Both the position numbers and the translations under genes were made by a program. Shown here piece by piece: positions 18,944 to 28,617 of a DNA stretch of 64,000 nucleotides. Location: the NCBI GenBank assembly GCA_023213195.1, contig CP096135.1, forward strand, positions 684,548-748,547. The letters are read 5' to 3'. Under the pieces are notes generated by a model that saw nothing but the letters and a program-made list of their open reading frames with translations, was not told the origin of the DNA and ran no database searches. The stretch comes from Sphingobacteriales bacterium JAD_PAG50586_3. Lineage in GTDB: Bacteria; Bacteroidota; Bacteroidia; CAMBQF01. Each line of letters starts with the position of its first letter. The stretch's first letter is position 1.

Positions 18944-19634
18944 ATGTTAAAATACTTTACCCATATATTTTACTTGTTCTACCCCAAGCGTATGTATGGC
19001 ATGTTCTAATGCCTTACTCTCGGGTGAACAGCATATTTGCGTAAAATGTTTAATAGACCTGCCAAAAACATACTATCATATTGATAATGAGAACCCTGTA
19101 GTAAAAAGCTTTTGGGGCAGAGCTCCTGTAAAATATGCCGCCGCATACTACTATTTTAAGAAAAACAGCGGTGTTCAAAGCCTTTTACATAACCTAAAAT
19201 ACAAAGGGCAAAAAGAACTGGGCGAGCGTTTAGGGCTTATGTATGGTGCTGATTTAAAAGCCAGCGATAATTTTAAAACTGTTGATGTTATTATGCCGGT
19301 TCCGCTGCATAAAAAGAAAAAGCGCCAGCGTGGCTACAACCAGAGCGAGCATTTTGCCATGGGGCTGGCCCAAAGCATGGGTGTAATGCTTGATACAAAG
19401 AGCCTTATTAAAACCGTACACACCAAAAGCCAGACAAAGAAAAACCGTATAGAACGGGTTAAAAACGTTGCCGAGGTGTTTACTTTAACCAACCCACAAC
19501 AATTAGCGGGTAAACACGTTTTGCTGGTTGATGATGTAATAACCACCGGAGCCACCATAGAGGCCTGCGCCCTTAAACTGGCCGAAGCAGATAATATTAC
19601 CATTAGTGTGGTAAGCATAGCGTATGCTAACTAA
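18944..19634 (+). CDS. ComF family phosphoribosyltransferase-like protein (frameshift near N-terminus)
   Basis: About 229 residues. The N-terminus has the ComF zinc finger, CMAC with CVKC 18 residues later. The C-terminus carries the PRPP-binding motif VLLVDDVITTGATIEAC. ComF proteins act in DNA uptake or recycling in competent bacteria; in Bacteroidota the role is less clear. The best start is the ATG at 18944 (MLKYFTHIFYLFYPK); the frame breaks around 18985-18992, within CCCCAAGCGTATG, just before the first Cys. Confidence 0.82.
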
Positions 19635-19681
19635 TCATCATTTTTCTGACCCCCGACCCCTGACCCCTGACCGCTATACCC

Positions 19682-19689
19682 TATATTTG
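19682..19689 (+). promoter_or_regulatory. -7 box of fRMsr gene
   Basis: TATATTTG ends 4 bases before the ATG at 19694. The preceding 25 bases hold a short tandem GACCCCTGA-like repeat. Confidence 0.5.
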
Positions 19690-19693
19690 CACC

Positions 19694-20187
19694 ATGGCCG
19701 AAGAGCTGATATTACCCGATAAAGCATTAAGTAAACAAGAGCAATATGCCGCTTTGTTGCCGCAGGTAGAAGCCCTGTTGCATGGCGAAGCTAACCTTAT
19801 AGCTAACGCTGCCAATATGGTGGCCGCGCTAAAGCAGGCGTTTAACTTTTTTGGGTGGGCTTTTATTTTGTTGATGGGGAGGAGCTGGTACTTGGCCCTT
19901 TTCAAGGCCCTGTGGCATGCACCCGCATAAAATATGGAAAAGGGGTTTGTGGCGCAGCGTGGAAAGAAGGTAAAACCATTGTAGTGCCCAATGTTGATGA
20001 ATTTCCCGGGCATATAGCTTGTAGCTCGCTATCAAAATCGGAAATAGTAGTGCCTGTTATGGTTGATGGCAGGGTAGTTGCCGTGCTTGATGTAGACAGC
20101 GATAAGCTGAATGATTTTGACAATACCGATGCAAAATACCTGGAACAAACGGTTACTTTATTAGCCCCATCGTTTACTAACCGTTGA
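19694..20187 (+). CDS. Free methionine-(R)-sulfoxide reductase, GAF domain (one frameshift)
   Basis: Cytosolic enzyme that reduces free Met-(R)-sulfoxide in oxidative stress defence. The motif run ELVLGPFQGPVACTRI, YGKGVCGAAW and GHIACSSLSKSEIVVPV gives the three cysteines used in catalysis by fRMsr. The frame breaks in the T-run 19847-19852; one more T turns the junction into FNFFWVGFYFVDGEE, as in the family. Repaired length is about 164 residues, normal for fRMsr. The stop overlaps the TTG start of the next gene. Confidence 0.9.
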
Positions 20188-21850
20188 ATACGTTTTTAAA
20201 ATATATAACCGGGTTGTGTGTGCTGCTTACCGCGGCAGGCTGCGCCATACGTGTGGCCCCCACGGGCGGCACTAAAGACACTCAACCACCGGTAATGCTA
20301 AACGTATCGCCCGACACGTTTTCTACCAATTTTAATTCCGAAACCATAGAGTTTGAATTTGACGAGTTTTACCAGCTAAACGACTTAACAAACAGGCTGG
20401 TTATATCGCCACCTATGGAAAAGCCCCCAGTACCAAAAATAAAGGGCAAAAGGCTTATACTGGAGTTGCAGGAACCGCTTAAACCCAATACTACCTACAA
20501 CTTTAATTTTGGTACCGCTATTGCCGATGTTAATGAGAGTAATGCTATGCAAGATTTCAGGTATGTGTTTTCTACCGGTAGCTTTATAGATTCTTTATCT
20601 ATAAACGGTGCGGTGTACAATGCTTTTACGGGCGCACCAGAGAAAGATGTTACCATATTGTTATACAAAGGCACGGCAGACTCTTTACCCTATAAAGAAA
20701 AGCCAGCTTACTTTACCAAAACCAATGATGGTGGCAACTTTTTGCTGAATTACATGGCGCCGGGTAAGTATAAAATATTCGCGCTAAAAGAAACGAACAA
20801 CAACTACCTGCTCGATGCGGAAGACGAGCAAATAGCTTTTATAGATAGCCTTGTAGATGCCGCTAAATATCCTAATGTGCAATTTAAAATGTTTAAGCCC
20901 GAACGCCGGAAACAAAAGCTGCTTAAAAAGGAGTTTACCATGCCCGGCAAACTGGTACTTACATTTAACAAGCCGGTAAAAGAGTTTAAATTAACCCATT
21001 TACATGCCCCTGCCGATACCGGTTTTTACGTTACAGAATACAATACCAACCGCGATAGCCTTACCGTTTGGATTAAAAATATTAAAACCGATAGTTTACG
21101 GCTAGTACTTACCGATGAGGTTGTTATTGATACAATAAAGCTGAATAATATACGTGCCGTTAAAAGAATGGTTAGGGGGCAGCACCCACACGCCCCGATA
21201 CTGCCCTTACCTTGCTAACTACCACCGCGCCGGGCGGCAAATTGCAACGCGGCAACACATTGGTGCTTACATTAAACCATCCGCTTGATAGCCTCGATTT
21301 ATCAAAGGTTAAGCTGTATTCTGATGGGGCGCCTATTACCTACACCGGTAAATTAGACACAGCAACAAGGCGGAAGATAACCATTACCTACCCTTTTACT
21401 GATGAGGTAAGCTACAAGCTGCACCTAGACAAAGGGGCTGCTAAAGATATATTCGGGTTTAAAAACGACAGCCTTAGCGTAGCTTTTGGCCTAAAGCCCG
21501 AAAGGGATTATGGTAGCCTGGCGCTTAATATTACCCTGCCCGAAAAAGGCGGTAATTATGTTTTGCAGCTGTTAGATAGCAGGGCCGGTGTGGTAAAAGA
21601 GCAACGCATAAGCCAAAGCCAGAAAATTGATTATGGCCTGGTAGAGGCCGGTACCTACAGCTTTAGGCTTATTGATGATGTAAATAATAATGGCCGTTGG
21701 GATGGTGGTAACTACCTGCAACATAAACAACCAGAGGGTGTTTTATATTCAACCGAAAGGCCAAACGTGCGTGGTGCCTGGGATTTACAATCTGAATGGG
21801 ATTTGAGTAAACCTAAAGGGGCACCCAAGGGTTCTATTAAGGGCAAATAA
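20184..21850 (+). CDS. Ig-like domain lipoprotein, Bacteroidota-specific (one frameshift)
   Basis: About 555 residues. The TTG start overlaps the previous stop; the signal has lipobox LLTAAGC, so the product is a lipoprotein. Residues 30-130 form a bacterial Ig-like (SbsA/Big_5 type) domain: TQPPVMLNVSPDTFSTNF, YNFNFGTAIADVNESN. Later domains include a prealbumin-like segment (GKYKIFALKETNNNY) and a C-terminal copy of it (GTYSFRLIDDVNNNGRWDGG). The frame breaks at the G-run 21175-21179; a sixth G restores APTRPDTALTLLTTTAPGG. Function is unknown; related proteins are common next to envelope genes. Confidence 0.82.
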
Positions 21851-21935
21851 CGTTCTATAGTTATTAAACCCGCCCTGTGGATAGCTTTTGGCTCGATATT
21901 GGCTAATGCACATCAACTAACTTTAATTTTATTGC

Positions 21936-22712
21936 ATGAAACGTATTGTAACAATAATGCTTGTACTGGCAACAACGTTTGCCAAAGCACAATCTGGCGC
22001 AGCCACTAATATTGGTCCGGAAGGAGCATGGAGCAACGTGGTATCGGCCACTATTTTAAATGATAAAATGTATACAGGAGAGAAAAACGGTGCTATTTAC
22101 GAAACCGACCTTGTATCTACCCTACGCACCCCTATTGGCAAAAACGCTTTTGATAAAGGCAAGTTTATTTTTGCCGCCAACAACATGCTTTACGTAATTA
22201 ACTACGAGGGTACTATGTTTAAGGTAAACGCCACAACAGGTGCAAGCGAGCAACTAGGTATAAAAGGCACCTGGAGCCAAATGTATGCTTACGCGGTGTG
22301 TAAAGACCAGTTTTACGCAGTAAACAGCATGGGCGCACTTACCGTAACCGACCTTAAAACAAACACTACCCGCGAAATGGGTAGCACCTATGTAAACGTT
22401 AGCAATATGTTTGCAACAGCCGATAAAATTTACCTGTTGGAGCAATCGGGCAAACTACACGAAATGAGCTCTGTAAACGGCGCGCAAAAAATGATAAGCC
22501 CCAACAACATGTGGAGCGGCATATTGTGCGGCACAGGCTACAAAGGCGGTGTTTATATGATTGATAAAATTGGCAACCTATATGCATTGGCTACAGGCTC
22601 TAAAAGCAAAATGGGCAAAGCAGAATTTTCGTTGGCCCGCTTTTTATTAGGCGCTAATGACAACCTGTACTTTATAGAAAGCACCGGCAGCCTTTACGAG
22701 ATTAAGCTGTAA
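21936..22712 (+). CDS. Secreted protein with beta-propeller-like repeats
   Basis: 258 residues with signal peptide MKRIVTIMLVLATTFAKAQ. The mature part contains about six repeats of roughly 40 residues built on the theme LYxxNxxGxLYEIxL (for example GAIYETDL, GTMFKVNA, GKLHEMSS, GNLYALAT, GSLYEIKL). This repeat spacing suggests a beta-propeller such as a tectonin or PQQ-like fold. No catalytic motif and no sorting domain is visible. Probably periplasmic or surface-bound, function unknown. Confidence 0.75.
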   Translation: MKRIVTIMLVLATTFAKAQSGAATNIGPEGAWSNVVSATILNDKMYTGEKNGAIYETDLVSTLRTPIGKNAFDKGKFIFAANNMLYVINYEGTMFKVNATTGASEQLGIKGTWSQMYAYAVCKDQFYAVNSMGALTVTDLKTNTTREMGSTYVNVSNMFATADKIYLLEQSGKLHEMSSVNGAQKMISPNNMWSGILCGTGYKGGVYMIDKIGNLYALATGSKSKMGKAEFSLARFLLGANDNLYFIESTGSLYEIKL

Positions 22713-22732
22713 TTAGTATAAGATTATATTTG

Positions 22733-22764
22733 AAAAAGCATAGATATCAATCTATGCTTTTTTT
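22733..22764. terminator. Bidirectional terminator between convergent genes
   Basis: AAAAAGCATAGA pairs with TCTATGCTTTTTTT around TATCAA. It has A/T-runs on both sides and separates genes that converge at 22712 and 22763. Confidence 0.85.
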
Positions 22765-23644
22765 ATTTAGAAAAGCGGCCGAAAACGCCCAGCGGTAAAA
22801 CAATTCCACTGGTGGCTTTAAGGTAAAGCTCGCCTATGTTCAGGTTTTTACCTGCTTTATCATTCAGCAGGTTTTCTATTATAAGGCTTGAAAAGCCAAG
22901 TGAGTAGGTATTCAGAATAAGGAAATGGTCGTTTGGGTCTAGTAAGTCTAGCACCAGCTTAATCATTTCGTTGATGTTCTTTTCCAGTTTCCAGCTTTCG
23001 CCATTTGGGCCGTGGCCAAAGGCAGGCGGGTCAAGGATAATACCGTTGTATTTGTTGCCGCGTTTCAGTTCACGTTTTACAAACTTCATAGCATCTTCTA
23101 CCACCCAACGTATATCGCGCAACTCACTAAGTTCCATGTTTTCTCTGGCCCAGGTAACCACCTGTTTAATAGAGTCGACATGGGTAACATCGGCCCCTGC
23201 GGCACGCGCTGCTAACGATGCGCCACCCGTGTAGGCAAACAGGTTTAAAAAGCGCGGATTGGGCGTTTTTAACTGTTTTATGTTTTGATAGATATAATCC
23301 CAGTTGGGGGCTTGCTCAGGAAAAATGCCAACGTGTTTAAACGATGTTAAACCCAGGCGGAAACCAATGCGTGCCTTGGCTCCGCTATTTGTATTTATGT
23401 TGTAATAAACCTTCCATTGGTCGGGCATTTCGCGCAGCTTTTGCCATGTACCCGCTGACGATGATTTACTGGTGAATTTAACATGGGCAGCCTTTTCCCA
23501 CTCGCGTTCGCTAAGGCCTTTGTCCCACACAGCTTGTGGTTCGGGCCTAATGGTAATATACTTGCCCCAACGCTCTAATTTCTCAAAGTCGCCACAATCT
23601 ATAAGCTCGTAATCAGCAAAATTATTTGGGGTAAGTAAATCCAT
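22763..23644 (-). CDS. Class I SAM-dependent rRNA methyltransferase (RlmI/RlmK-like)
   Basis: 293 residues. The Rossmann domain shows RFLNLFAYTGGASLAARAAGA (SAM motif I), VTHVDSIKQVVTWARENMELS, WVVEDAMKFVKRE and GIILDPPAFGHGP, where DPPAFG is the catalytic-motif IV of 23S rRNA cytosine/guanine methyltransferases of the RlmI/RlmK type. No PUA domain is present at the N-terminus, so it is shorter than RlmI. Exact target base not determinable. The gene is in a minus-strand run with the methyltransferase and rbfA. Confidence 0.85.
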   Translation of the reverse strand: MDLLTPNNFADYELIDCGDFEKLERWGKYITIRPEPQAVWDKGLSEREWEKAAHVKFTSKSSSAGTWQKLREMPDQWKVYYNINTNSGAKARIGFRLGLTSFKHVGIFPEQAPNWDYIYQNIKQLKTPNPRFLNLFAYTGGASLAARAAGADVTHVDSIKQVVTWARENMELSELRDIRWVVEDAMKFVKRELKRGNKYNGIILDPPAFGHGPNGESWKLEKNINEMIKLVLDLLDPNDHFLILNTYSLGFSSLIIENLLNDKAGKNLNIGELYLKATSGIVLPLGVFGRFSK

Positions 23645-23656
23645 CGGCTATTTATT

Positions 23657-24457
23657 TCAGGCTTTAACAACTAAACCCGTGCCTGTTTTGTTAGGAAACC
23701 AAACATCAATAAAGTTTAGCACAATACACCAAGGGAAGAATATTAGGTAATAGATAGGAAGAATAATGAAAAAAGCTTTGCTTTTGCCCAGCATTAAAAT
23801 AGGGTATTTCATGCTCAACCTCCACGATATTTTTCCTGCCCACCCATAAGAGTAGCGCACAAAAACATCGCTAAAACCCGCCGATAAAATCTTCTTTTTT
23901 ATCTCGTCAACATTGTAACCATCCCTAACGTGCTCTTCAATAAAAGAGGTATCGTCATCGCCATGCACATCAGAACCACCTTGGTCTGACGGGGTAGATA
24001 TAAGCAGCATACCGCCTTTTACCAACGATTTGGCAAAGTTTTGGAACACCAACACATCTTCTTCAATATGCTCCATAACATCAACCGATAATATTAAATT
24101 ATACATCTCGGGTTTAACGTATGTTGTTAAATCGGCTACCTCAAATTTGGCGTTGTTGTTGCGTTTAATTTGTTTAAAAAAGCGGTTGCAATCGGCCACC
24201 TGCTCGTCTTTTACATCAACAGCCGTAATAACATAACGCTTGCTCCTGCCGCTTAAATAGTAAGTATACTGACCAAAGCCCGAACCGGCATCAAGCACCT
24301 GCGCTTCGGGGCGGTTAATGCTCCATTTCCTAATCTCGCGGCGAATGTGCCATGAGCGAAGCAGCAACAAGTCTAACAGGTTGTAAAAAAGCTTACGTAG
24401 CAGGGGCGTTTTGTTAAACACGTTGCCCAAAGAACGCTTAATAGGATCGTATTGCAT
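23657..24457 (-). CDS. Class I SAM-dependent methyltransferase with C-terminal membrane-associated segment
   Basis: 266 residues. Motif I is VLDAGSGFGQYTYYLSG, followed by ITAVDVKDEQV and NLILSVDVMEHIEEDV, typical of class I methyltransferases acting on small molecules or lipids. The C-terminus is strongly hydrophobic (AFFIILPIYYLIFFPWCIVLNF), which suggests membrane attachment and perhaps a lipid or quinone substrate. It lies 2 bases from rbfA on one side and 12 bases from the rRNA methyltransferase on the other, so the three are probably an operon. Confidence 0.8.
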   Translation of the reverse strand: MQYDPIKRSLGNVFNKTPLLRKLFYNLLDLLLLRSWHIRREIRKWSINRPEAQVLDAGSGFGQYTYYLSGRSKRYVITAVDVKDEQVADCNRFFKQIKRNNNAKFEVADLTTYVKPEMYNLILSVDVMEHIEEDVLVFQNFAKSLVKGGMLLISTPSDQGGSDVHGDDDTSFIEEHVRDGYNVDEIKKKILSAGFSDVFVRYSYGWAGKISWRLSMKYPILMLGKSKAFFIILPIYYLIFFPWCIVLNFIDVWFPNKTGTGLVVKA

Positions 24458-24459
24458 GT

Positions 24460-24795
24460 TTATTTTAGCAGTCGTTCAATGTTTTCAAGATAATCTAAAG
24501 AATCGTCTAAAAAGAAGGTCATGTAAGGGGTTACCCGCATTTGCTTACCCACTCTTAGGCCCAACTCTTTCCTTATCTCGTTTTTATGTTCGGTAATAGT
24601 CTCAATCAGTTTTTTCTTATCGGCAGTTATGTACAGGCTAAGGTACACTTTTGCCACACCCAAATCGGGGCTAATGCGCACCTGCGTAACAGTAATAAGC
24701 GCGCCACCAAACAGGTTGCGGCTTAGCTGCTGAAACACCTGTGCAAGTTCTTTTTGCAGCAGCCGTTCTATTTTTTCTAACCGTATAGATGCCAT
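24460..24795 (-). CDS. rbfA: 30S ribosome-binding factor A
   Basis: 111 residues from the ATG at 24793-24795 (MASIRLEKIERLLQKELAQVF), the usual RbfA start; an upstream in-frame start would add six residues. RbfA is a small KH-domain protein that binds the 17S rRNA precursor and helps mature the 30S subunit, notably in the cold. ITVTQVRISPDLGVAKVYLS and YMTFFLDDSLDYLENIERLL are characteristic. A TACCTTTG box lies 8 bases upstream. Confidence 0.93.
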   Translation of the reverse strand: MASIRLEKIERLLQKELAQVFQQLSRNLFGGALITVTQVRISPDLGVAKVYLSLYITADKKKLIETITEHKNEIRKELGLRVGKQMRVTPYMTFFLDDSLDYLENIERLLK

Positions 24796-24802
24796 AAGCG
24801 GG

Positions 24803-24810
24803 CAAAGGTA
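24803..24810 (-). promoter_or_regulatory. -7 box of rbfA operon
   Basis: TACCTTTG on the minus strand, just before the rbfA start; fits TAnnTTTG. Confidence 0.45.
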
Positions 24811-24849
24811 CAACCAAAAATTTAATGTTAGGCTTTACTTGCCTATATG

Positions 24850-25899
24850 TTAGCTTAACGCATTCCAACCCTGGGCTTGTAACGGTATCATTGGGCCGTT
24901 TTGTGGTACTAAGTTAGCCCCATCTTCTTTAGGGGTTATGTGGCCGATGATGGTGATGCTTGGGTTGTGTTTTATCTTATCAAAATCGTCAATGCTAACG
25001 GTAAAAAGCAGCTCGTAATCTTCGCCGCCGTTTAGCATGCACGTGGTAGGGTCAAGGTTAAGCTCGCGGGCGGTATCGTATGCTGTAGGGTCAATAGGTA
25101 GCTTATCTTCATACACCGTGCAGCCAACACCCGATTGCTTGCAAATGTGCAGCAACTCTGACGATAAACCATCAGACACATCAATCATGGCAGTAGGTTT
25201 AACACCCATTTGGGCCAACAGGTCAATAATATCAACCCTTGCTTCGGGTTTAAGTTGGCGCTCCAGTATGTAATCAAAGCCCTCTAAATCGGGCTGAACG
25301 CCGGGGTTTTCAATATAAATCTGCTTTTCGCGTTCTAAAATCTGTAAGCCTAAATAAGCCGCTCCAAGATCGCCGGTAACACATACTAAGTCGTTGGGTT
25401 TGGCGCCATCGCGGTATACCTGGTTGCCTTTATGCGTAGTGCCTGTAGCGGTAATGCTAAGCACCAGGCCCGATGTTGAAGAAGTTGTATCGCCACCCGC
25501 TAAATCTACCTTGTATTTCTGGCAGGCCAATAGCATACCTGTATACAATTCTTCTACCGCTTCTAAAGAAAAACGGTTAGACAATGCCATGCTTACAAAC
25601 ACCTGTTTGGGCTTGGCATTCATAGCGCAAATGTCGCTAAGGTTAACCACCACCGCCTTGTAGCCAAGGTGCTTTAGGGGCATATAGGTAAGGTCGAAGT
25701 GTACACCCTCTACCAGCATATCGGTAGTAATAAGGGTTACCTCATCGGCGTTGTTTTCAATCACCGCGGCATCGTCGCCAACACCTTTAAGGGTGGTGTT
25801 GTTATGTATTTTTATGTTCTTCGTAAGGTGGTCAATAAGGCCAAACTCGCCCAATTCAGACAGTTCTGTGCGGTTGTTTTTGTTCTCGAAAATATCCAT
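24850..25899 (-). CDS. thiL: Thiamine-monophosphate kinase
   Basis: 349 residues from the ATG at 25897-25899 (MDIFENKNNRTELSELGEFGL). ThiL phosphorylates thiamine monophosphate to TPP, the last step of the pathway. Motifs: LKGVGDDAAVI, TTDMLVEGVHFD, KAVVVNLSDICAMNAKP, DLAGGDTTSS and MIDVSDGLSSELLHIC, all typical of the ATP- and Mg-binding AIR-synthase fold. It follows the MscS channel gene by 19 bases. Together with the TPP-riboswitch receptor at the left end it indicates active thiamine metabolism, though the two are not linked in an operon. Confidence 0.93.
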   Translation of the reverse strand: MDIFENKNNRTELSELGEFGLIDHLTKNIKIHNNTTLKGVGDDAAVIENNADEVTLITTDMLVEGVHFDLTYMPLKHLGYKAVVVNLSDICAMNAKPKQVFVSMALSNRFSLEAVEELYTGMLLACQKYKVDLAGGDTTSSTSGLVLSITATGTTHKGNQVYRDGAKPNDLVCVTGDLGAAYLGLQILEREKQIYIENPGVQPDLEGFDYILERQLKPEARVDIIDLLAQMGVKPTAMIDVSDGLSSELLHICKQSGVGCTVYEDKLPIDPTAYDTARELNLDPTTCMLNGGEDYELLFTVSIDDFDKIKHNPSITIIGHITPKEDGANLVPQNGPMIPLQAQGWNALS

Positions 25900-25918
25900 G
25901 CGCTTAATCGGGTTTGTT

Positions 25919-26728
25919 TTAAATATGTGTTTTAGGAAACGGAATTTTAATCTCGTTTGCTGTAAATGCTTTTTCAACTTCAAAACGCACATCGCTTTGA
26001 ATATCGCCTACACCGTAACGTTCTTTGGTAAAAAACTCAAGGTCTAGGATTAATGAATCGGGGCCAAAATCAACTAAGGCGCACTTGCGGGGCGGGCTCT
26101 TTTTCTATTTGCGGGTGGCGCTCTGCAATGTCTTTAATAAGCTTGGTTGCCAGCTCCAGGTTGGTGCCATAGGCTACACGGGTGCGCACGGCAAACTCTA
26201 TAATGTTGTTACTCTCGTTACTCCAGTTTACAACCGCATCGCTCAAAAACTTAGAGTTGGGTATGATGTATAAAACCCCTCTTTTGTCATAATGTGTGAT
26301 GTGCGAATGTTGATAGACTGTATGGTGCCTTTGCGGGTGCCAACTTCAATAATATCGCCTACTTTAATGGTGCGTTCAAAGAGAATGATGATGCCCGAAA
26401 CAAGGTCGAAAAATACCTGCTGCAAACCCAAACCAATGCCCACCAACAACGCTGCCGAACCGGCCACCAGTATGGTAATATCAACGCCCACACTCTCTAA
26501 GCCAACAGTAAGGCCCAGTATAAAAACTATGTATTTTATAATTTGATAACCGGCATAGCGGCTACCCTCATCTAAATGCCCGTGGGCAACCTGGCGCTTT
26601 AGCACCCCGTTTAAAAACGACAGGATAATGCGCACCACCAAAAACACCAACGACAAGAATACCAAGTGGTACACCGTAATATGGTAGTGGCTGAAGCTTA
26701 CAATATCGTACTCTAAAAACTTTTTCAC
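25919..26728 (-). CDS. MscS-family mechanosensitive ion channel (two frameshifts)
   Basis: About 269 residues after repair. Two or three N-terminal membrane helices are followed by the pore-lining helix LVAGSAALLVGIGLGLQQVF and the MscS beta-domain (ILFERTIKVGDIIEVGTRKGTIQSINIRTSHI). The frame breaks at the C-run 26276-26279, where one more base gives EGVLYIIPNSKFLSDAVVNW. It breaks again at 26074-26079, where CCTTAG in place of CCTGG hides VRLVDFGPDS. The repaired protein ends NEIKIPFPKTHI. It releases solutes on hypo-osmotic shock. Upstream of thiL, likely cotranscribed. Confidence 0.88.
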
Positions 26729-26857
26729 GGTGCAAATATCGGCAAAGGAATGTGTTTAGAGACAATTAAATACCGTTTGTATGTGCAACACGTTAATAAA
26801 CAATTTCTTGTGACACTATAATTCTTTTTATTTAATTTGTATTGGAACTATAGATAG

Positions 26858-27541
26858 ATGAAAACAAAAATTTGCTTACTAGCAGCACTTTTATGGGTTT
26901 TGCTAACTACCCAAACCCTTGCCCAAACCAATCTTTGGGGTGTACGTGCAAGCCTGCATGGTGCCAGCAGTACCTTAGCCAGCGAAAAATTTGATGCAGC
27001 CAACGGCTTTAACAAAACGGGTCCAAACTTTACTATTGGGCTTAGCTATGCCAGGATTAAAACCGGGCAGGTGGGCTGGGTAGGTTGGGTATCGGGCTTT
27101 AGCTACCGGCAAATGGATATTGTAAGCAAAACCAGCGCTACAAATTTTAATATTAAATGGCTGGAGATTCCGGTGGAACTAAGCGCCACAGGCAATATTT
27201 TTGGCTTTTTGCCTATTGGCATTCAGCTTGGGGCTTTTGGCGCAATCCCTTTTCAATATAAAGGAGCTGTATACCGCTACCAACAGCCAAACTACGAATA
27301 TGGAAACGAGCAGTATGAAAGACCCTTTTTTATACTCGGTTTTAAAGGTGGTCTGTCTACAAGCATAGGCATAAAGGGTAAATTTATAACCACCCTGTTT
27401 GCAAACTATAACTTTGGGTTGTTGCCACTTGCGCCACCACCACCCGATGGTGTTACTAGACCCTACGATATTCCATTACCTACCATTGCAGAGTTTGGTA
27501 TAAGCTTTTTGTTTGGCAGAGAGCCTATAGAAAAGCCTTAG
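26858..27541 (+). CDS. Outer-membrane beta-barrel (PorT-like) protein
   Basis: 227 residues with signal peptide MKTKICLLAALLWVLLTTQTLAQ. The mature part has alternating hydrophobic and polar residues forming likely strands (LWGVRASLHGASS, FTIGLSYARIKTG, IPVELSATGNIFGFL, FIILGFKGGLSTSIG) and ends in IAEFGISFLFGREPIEKP. This is the pattern of the small outer-membrane beta-barrel family (DUF/PorT type) frequent in Bacteroidota. No ligand can be inferred. Confidence 0.75.
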   Translation: MKTKICLLAALLWVLLTTQTLAQTNLWGVRASLHGASSTLASEKFDAANGFNKTGPNFTIGLSYARIKTGQVGWVGWVSGFSYRQMDIVSKTSATNFNIKWLEIPVELSATGNIFGFLPIGIQLGAFGAIPFQYKGAVYRYQQPNYEYGNEQYERPFFILGFKGGLSTSIGIKGKFITTLFANYNFGLLPLAPPPPDGVTRPYDIPLPTIAEFGISFLFGREPIEKP

Positions 27542-27999
27542 ATTACCCTCTCCATTTTTATGTTAGAGCGGGCATAATGCCCCTGCTCAAATTCAGCATC
27601 GGTAAAGCCGTATTTGCGGTATAAATGTATGGCGGGGCCAAGAGATGTGTTGGAGAATAATACCAGCTTTTTAATACCTAAACGCGCCGCTTCGTCTATG
27701 CAATGCTGCACTAGTATGTTGCCTAAACCATAGCCCTGGTAGATGCCCGATACGGCCATTTTTCCCAATTCAAATTCATCGGCGGTAATGCGCAACAGGC
27801 TTACGGTACCGGCAACCGAACCATCTACGGTTACATAGTAAATGTAGCCGCCCTTATCCAGAATCTCTTCCTTTGGGTTTGATAGCGAAATAACATCGTT
27901 TGGCTCAACGGAGAAATACTTCTCCAGCCACTCTACATTAAGCGTTTTAATGTGCTCTTTCAGCGCATCGGTATAGGGTATAATATCAATATGGGGCAT
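27538..27999 (-). CDS. GNAT family N-acetyltransferase
   Basis: 153 residues from the ATG at 27997-27999, which overlaps the stop of the upstream gene as TAATG. Acetyl-CoA binding region: LGKMAVSGIYQGYGLGNILVQHCIDEA, then KKLVLFSNTSLGPAIHLYRKYGF, the usual GNAT motifs A and B. Substrate unknown. Translational coupling with the upstream 181-residue gene suggests that they act together. Its 3' end overlaps the convergent barrel gene by 4 bases. Confidence 0.87.
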   Translation of the reverse strand: MPHIDIIPYTDALKEHIKTLNVEWLEKYFSVEPNDVISLSNPKEEILDKGGYIYYVTVDGSVAGTVSLLRITADEFELGKMAVSGIYQGYGLGNILVQHCIDEAARLGIKKLVLFSNTSLGPAIHLYRKYGFTDAEFEQGHYARSNIKMERVI

Positions 28000-28544
28000 T
28001 ACTTTTTCCAAAAATCGCTTAGGTCTTCTTCGGCCAGCATATCAAGGTAGTCGGCGTTTTCGTCTTCAGGGTTTTCGGGGTCTACATTACCCTTTTTAAA
28101 CTCGGCAATGGCTTTCTCTACCCTGCCCCTATCGTCAGCCGTAATTTCTAAGAATTCGCGTTGCAGTGTTTCCGGTCCTCCGTCTTCATCAAGGGCATAA
28201 ACCTCTTTGTTTTCAAGCACTACATACTTGGCGGTGCGGGCGTTTAAAATGGCAATGGTTTCGTCAACAAAATCTTCAAAACCCTCTTCCATATAGTCTA
28301 AGCCAATGGCGCGAACCATCTTTAGGTACTCAATAACCAGCTCTTTGCCCTTCTCAAAATCGGCCACTACGGCGGTTTCAATCTTTTCGTCTACCTGTTT
28401 AGATTTGATAGACTTAGTATCGTACGACACCATTAACTGGTATAAATAGCTAATGCCATCTTCATATTCAGAAAGGGCTTGTGCCTTAAAACCTGCCCCG
28501 GTAGCAGTATAATCGTCGGTAGTGTATAGGTAACTTTTTGCCAT
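27999..28544 (-). CDS. Hypothetical acidic protein coupled to acetyltransferase
   Basis: 181 residues, strongly acidic, mostly helical by appearance, no signal peptide or membrane segment. The C-terminus is very acidic (GNVDPENPEDENADYLDMLAEEDLSDFWKK). No family recognised. The stop codon overlaps the start of the GNAT gene. One possibility is that it is the substrate or partner of that acetyltransferase, but nothing in the sequence proves it. Confidence 0.7.
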   Translation of the reverse strand: MAKSYLYTTDDYTATGAGFKAQALSEYEDGISYLYQLMVSYDTKSIKSKQVDEKIETAVVADFEKGKELVIEYLKMVRAIGLDYMEEGFEDFVDETIAILNARTAKYVVLENKEVYALDEDGGPETLQREFLEITADDRGRVEKAIAEFKKGNVDPENPEDENADYLDMLAEEDLSDFWKK

Positions 28545-28593
28545 GGTTTTAAATAAAGGGCTAAGATAGAAAAGTGCAGTTGATTAACTTGGT

Positions 28594-28601
28594 TATATTT
28601 G
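28594..28601 (+). promoter_or_regulatory. -7 box of LURP-one-like gene
   Basis: TATATTTG fits TAnnTTTG and lies 16 bases before the ATG at 28618. Confidence 0.45.
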
Positions 28602-28617
28602 CGACTAAACATAAACT

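Noticed and set aside
19635..19680. GACCCCTGA tandem motif as regulatory array
   Set aside because: Only two or three imperfect short copies directly before a promoter box; too short to call.
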